NCBI GenBank assembly: GCA_965372135.1
Contig: CBDVBD010000188.1
Location: 1 to 5,462, forward strand
Length of the DNA stretch: 5,462 nucleotides
Source: CBDVBD01 sp965372135
GTDB lineage: Bacteria > Electryoneota > RPQS01 > CBDVBD01
Direction of reading: 5' to 3'
Part shown: piece by piece, positions 5,321 through 5,462 of the stretch
Layout of the letters: each line of letters opens with the position of its first letter
Numbering within the stretch: the first letter of the stretch is position 1
The notes under the pieces: model-generated
Database searches by the model: none
Told to the model about the DNA's origin: nothing
What the model saw: the letters and a program-made list of their open reading frames with translations, nothing else
Translations under genes and position numbers: made by a program

Positions 5321-5418
5321 ATGTTTTGAATTTTGAGATTTGGATTTTGATATTGTTTCGGATTTGGTGCTTCGAATTTGGAATTTATTTGTTATTTGTT
5401 GCTTGTAATTTGGAATTT
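5321..5418. repeat. AT-rich degenerate heptamer repeat tract
   Basis: Read on the plus strand in steps of seven: GAATTTT, GAGATTT, GGATTTT, GATATTG, a 3-nt shift, CGGATTT, GGTGCTT, CGAATTT, GGAATTT, a 4-nt shift, GTTATTT, GTTGCTT, GTAATTT, GGAATTT. The core is roughly GNNATTT, or AAATNNC on the minus strand. About a dozen units with only two phase shifts is well beyond ordinary AT-rich composition. It encodes no protein in any useful frame. Heptamer tandem repeats (STRR) are known in cyanobacteria; whether this one is related is unknown. Confidence 0.7.
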
Positions 5419-5462
5419 TCAAAATCAACCACCCGATATAATACGAAGAAAATCCCCCACAG

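Larger units (their letters stand above)
5210..5462. other. Non-coding region upstream of larA
   Basis: No convincing gene is present. The region holds the nested palindrome at 5226-5275, the heptamer tract at about 5321-5418, and two short unremarkable stretches (5276-5320 and 5419-5462). It should contain the larA promoter, but I find no -35/-10 pair with proper spacing on the minus strand. A TATTAT on the minus strand (5443-5438) would need its -35 partly beyond the window edge. Confidence 0.6.

Noticed and set aside
5437..5442. TATAAT on the plus strand as a promoter for a rightward gene
   Set aside because: The nearest TTG-type -35 boxes (5403 and 5410) leave spacers of 28 and 21 bp, and no gene follows before the window ends.
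254..5462. CRISPR array or mobile-element ends among the repeats
   Set aside because: Repeats here are single or paired palindromes and short heptamer tracts, without regular spacers, cas genes, transposase or target-site duplications that I can see.

Overview
The window carries four protein genes, all read leftward on the minus strand. In transcription order they are a LarA-type nickel-pincer racemase/epimerase (5209 to 3935), NAD+-dependent DNA ligase LigA (3817 to 1811), a secreted FG-GAP/VCBS repeat protein (1607 to 450) and the start of elongation factor P (253 to beyond the left edge). No rRNA, tRNA, CRISPR array, transposase or phage gene was found.

The organism is most likely a bacterium of the FCB group (Bacteroidota/Ignavibacteria/Calditrichota/KSB1-like). 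The main evidence is the C-terminus of the FG-GAP protein, a type IX secretion (Por) sorting domain opening with FQNYPNPFNP and ending in RKVVLLK. The EF-P N-terminus, with EFQHVKPGKGGAF, also fits this group. This is inference from protein style, not from a marker gene.

Layout from the right: 5210-5462 is non-coding, with an AT-rich degenerate 7-bp repeat tract (about 5321-5418) and a 50-bp nested palindrome (5226-5275) that reaches almost to the larA start. larA is complete and keeps all the catalytic positions of lactate racemase. A 117-bp spacer with a strong hairpin (3833-3867) leads into ligA, which is complete with a TTG start. A 203-bp spacer (1608-1810) packed with palindromes and G/C tracts separates ligA from the FG-GAP gene, which holds a 153-bp in-frame tandem repeat. 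A 196-bp spacer (254-449) with three more repeat-like elements leads to efp, which has a textbook ribosome binding site.

The genes share no pathway: LigA is replication/repair, EF-P is translation, LarA is 2-hydroxy-acid metabolism and the FG-GAP protein is an exported surface or secreted protein. I see no convincing new defence or mobile system. The most unusual content is in the spacers. Nearly every one carries a palindrome or short repeat, and one 22-nt sequence occurs in the same orientation in the leaders of both larA and efp.
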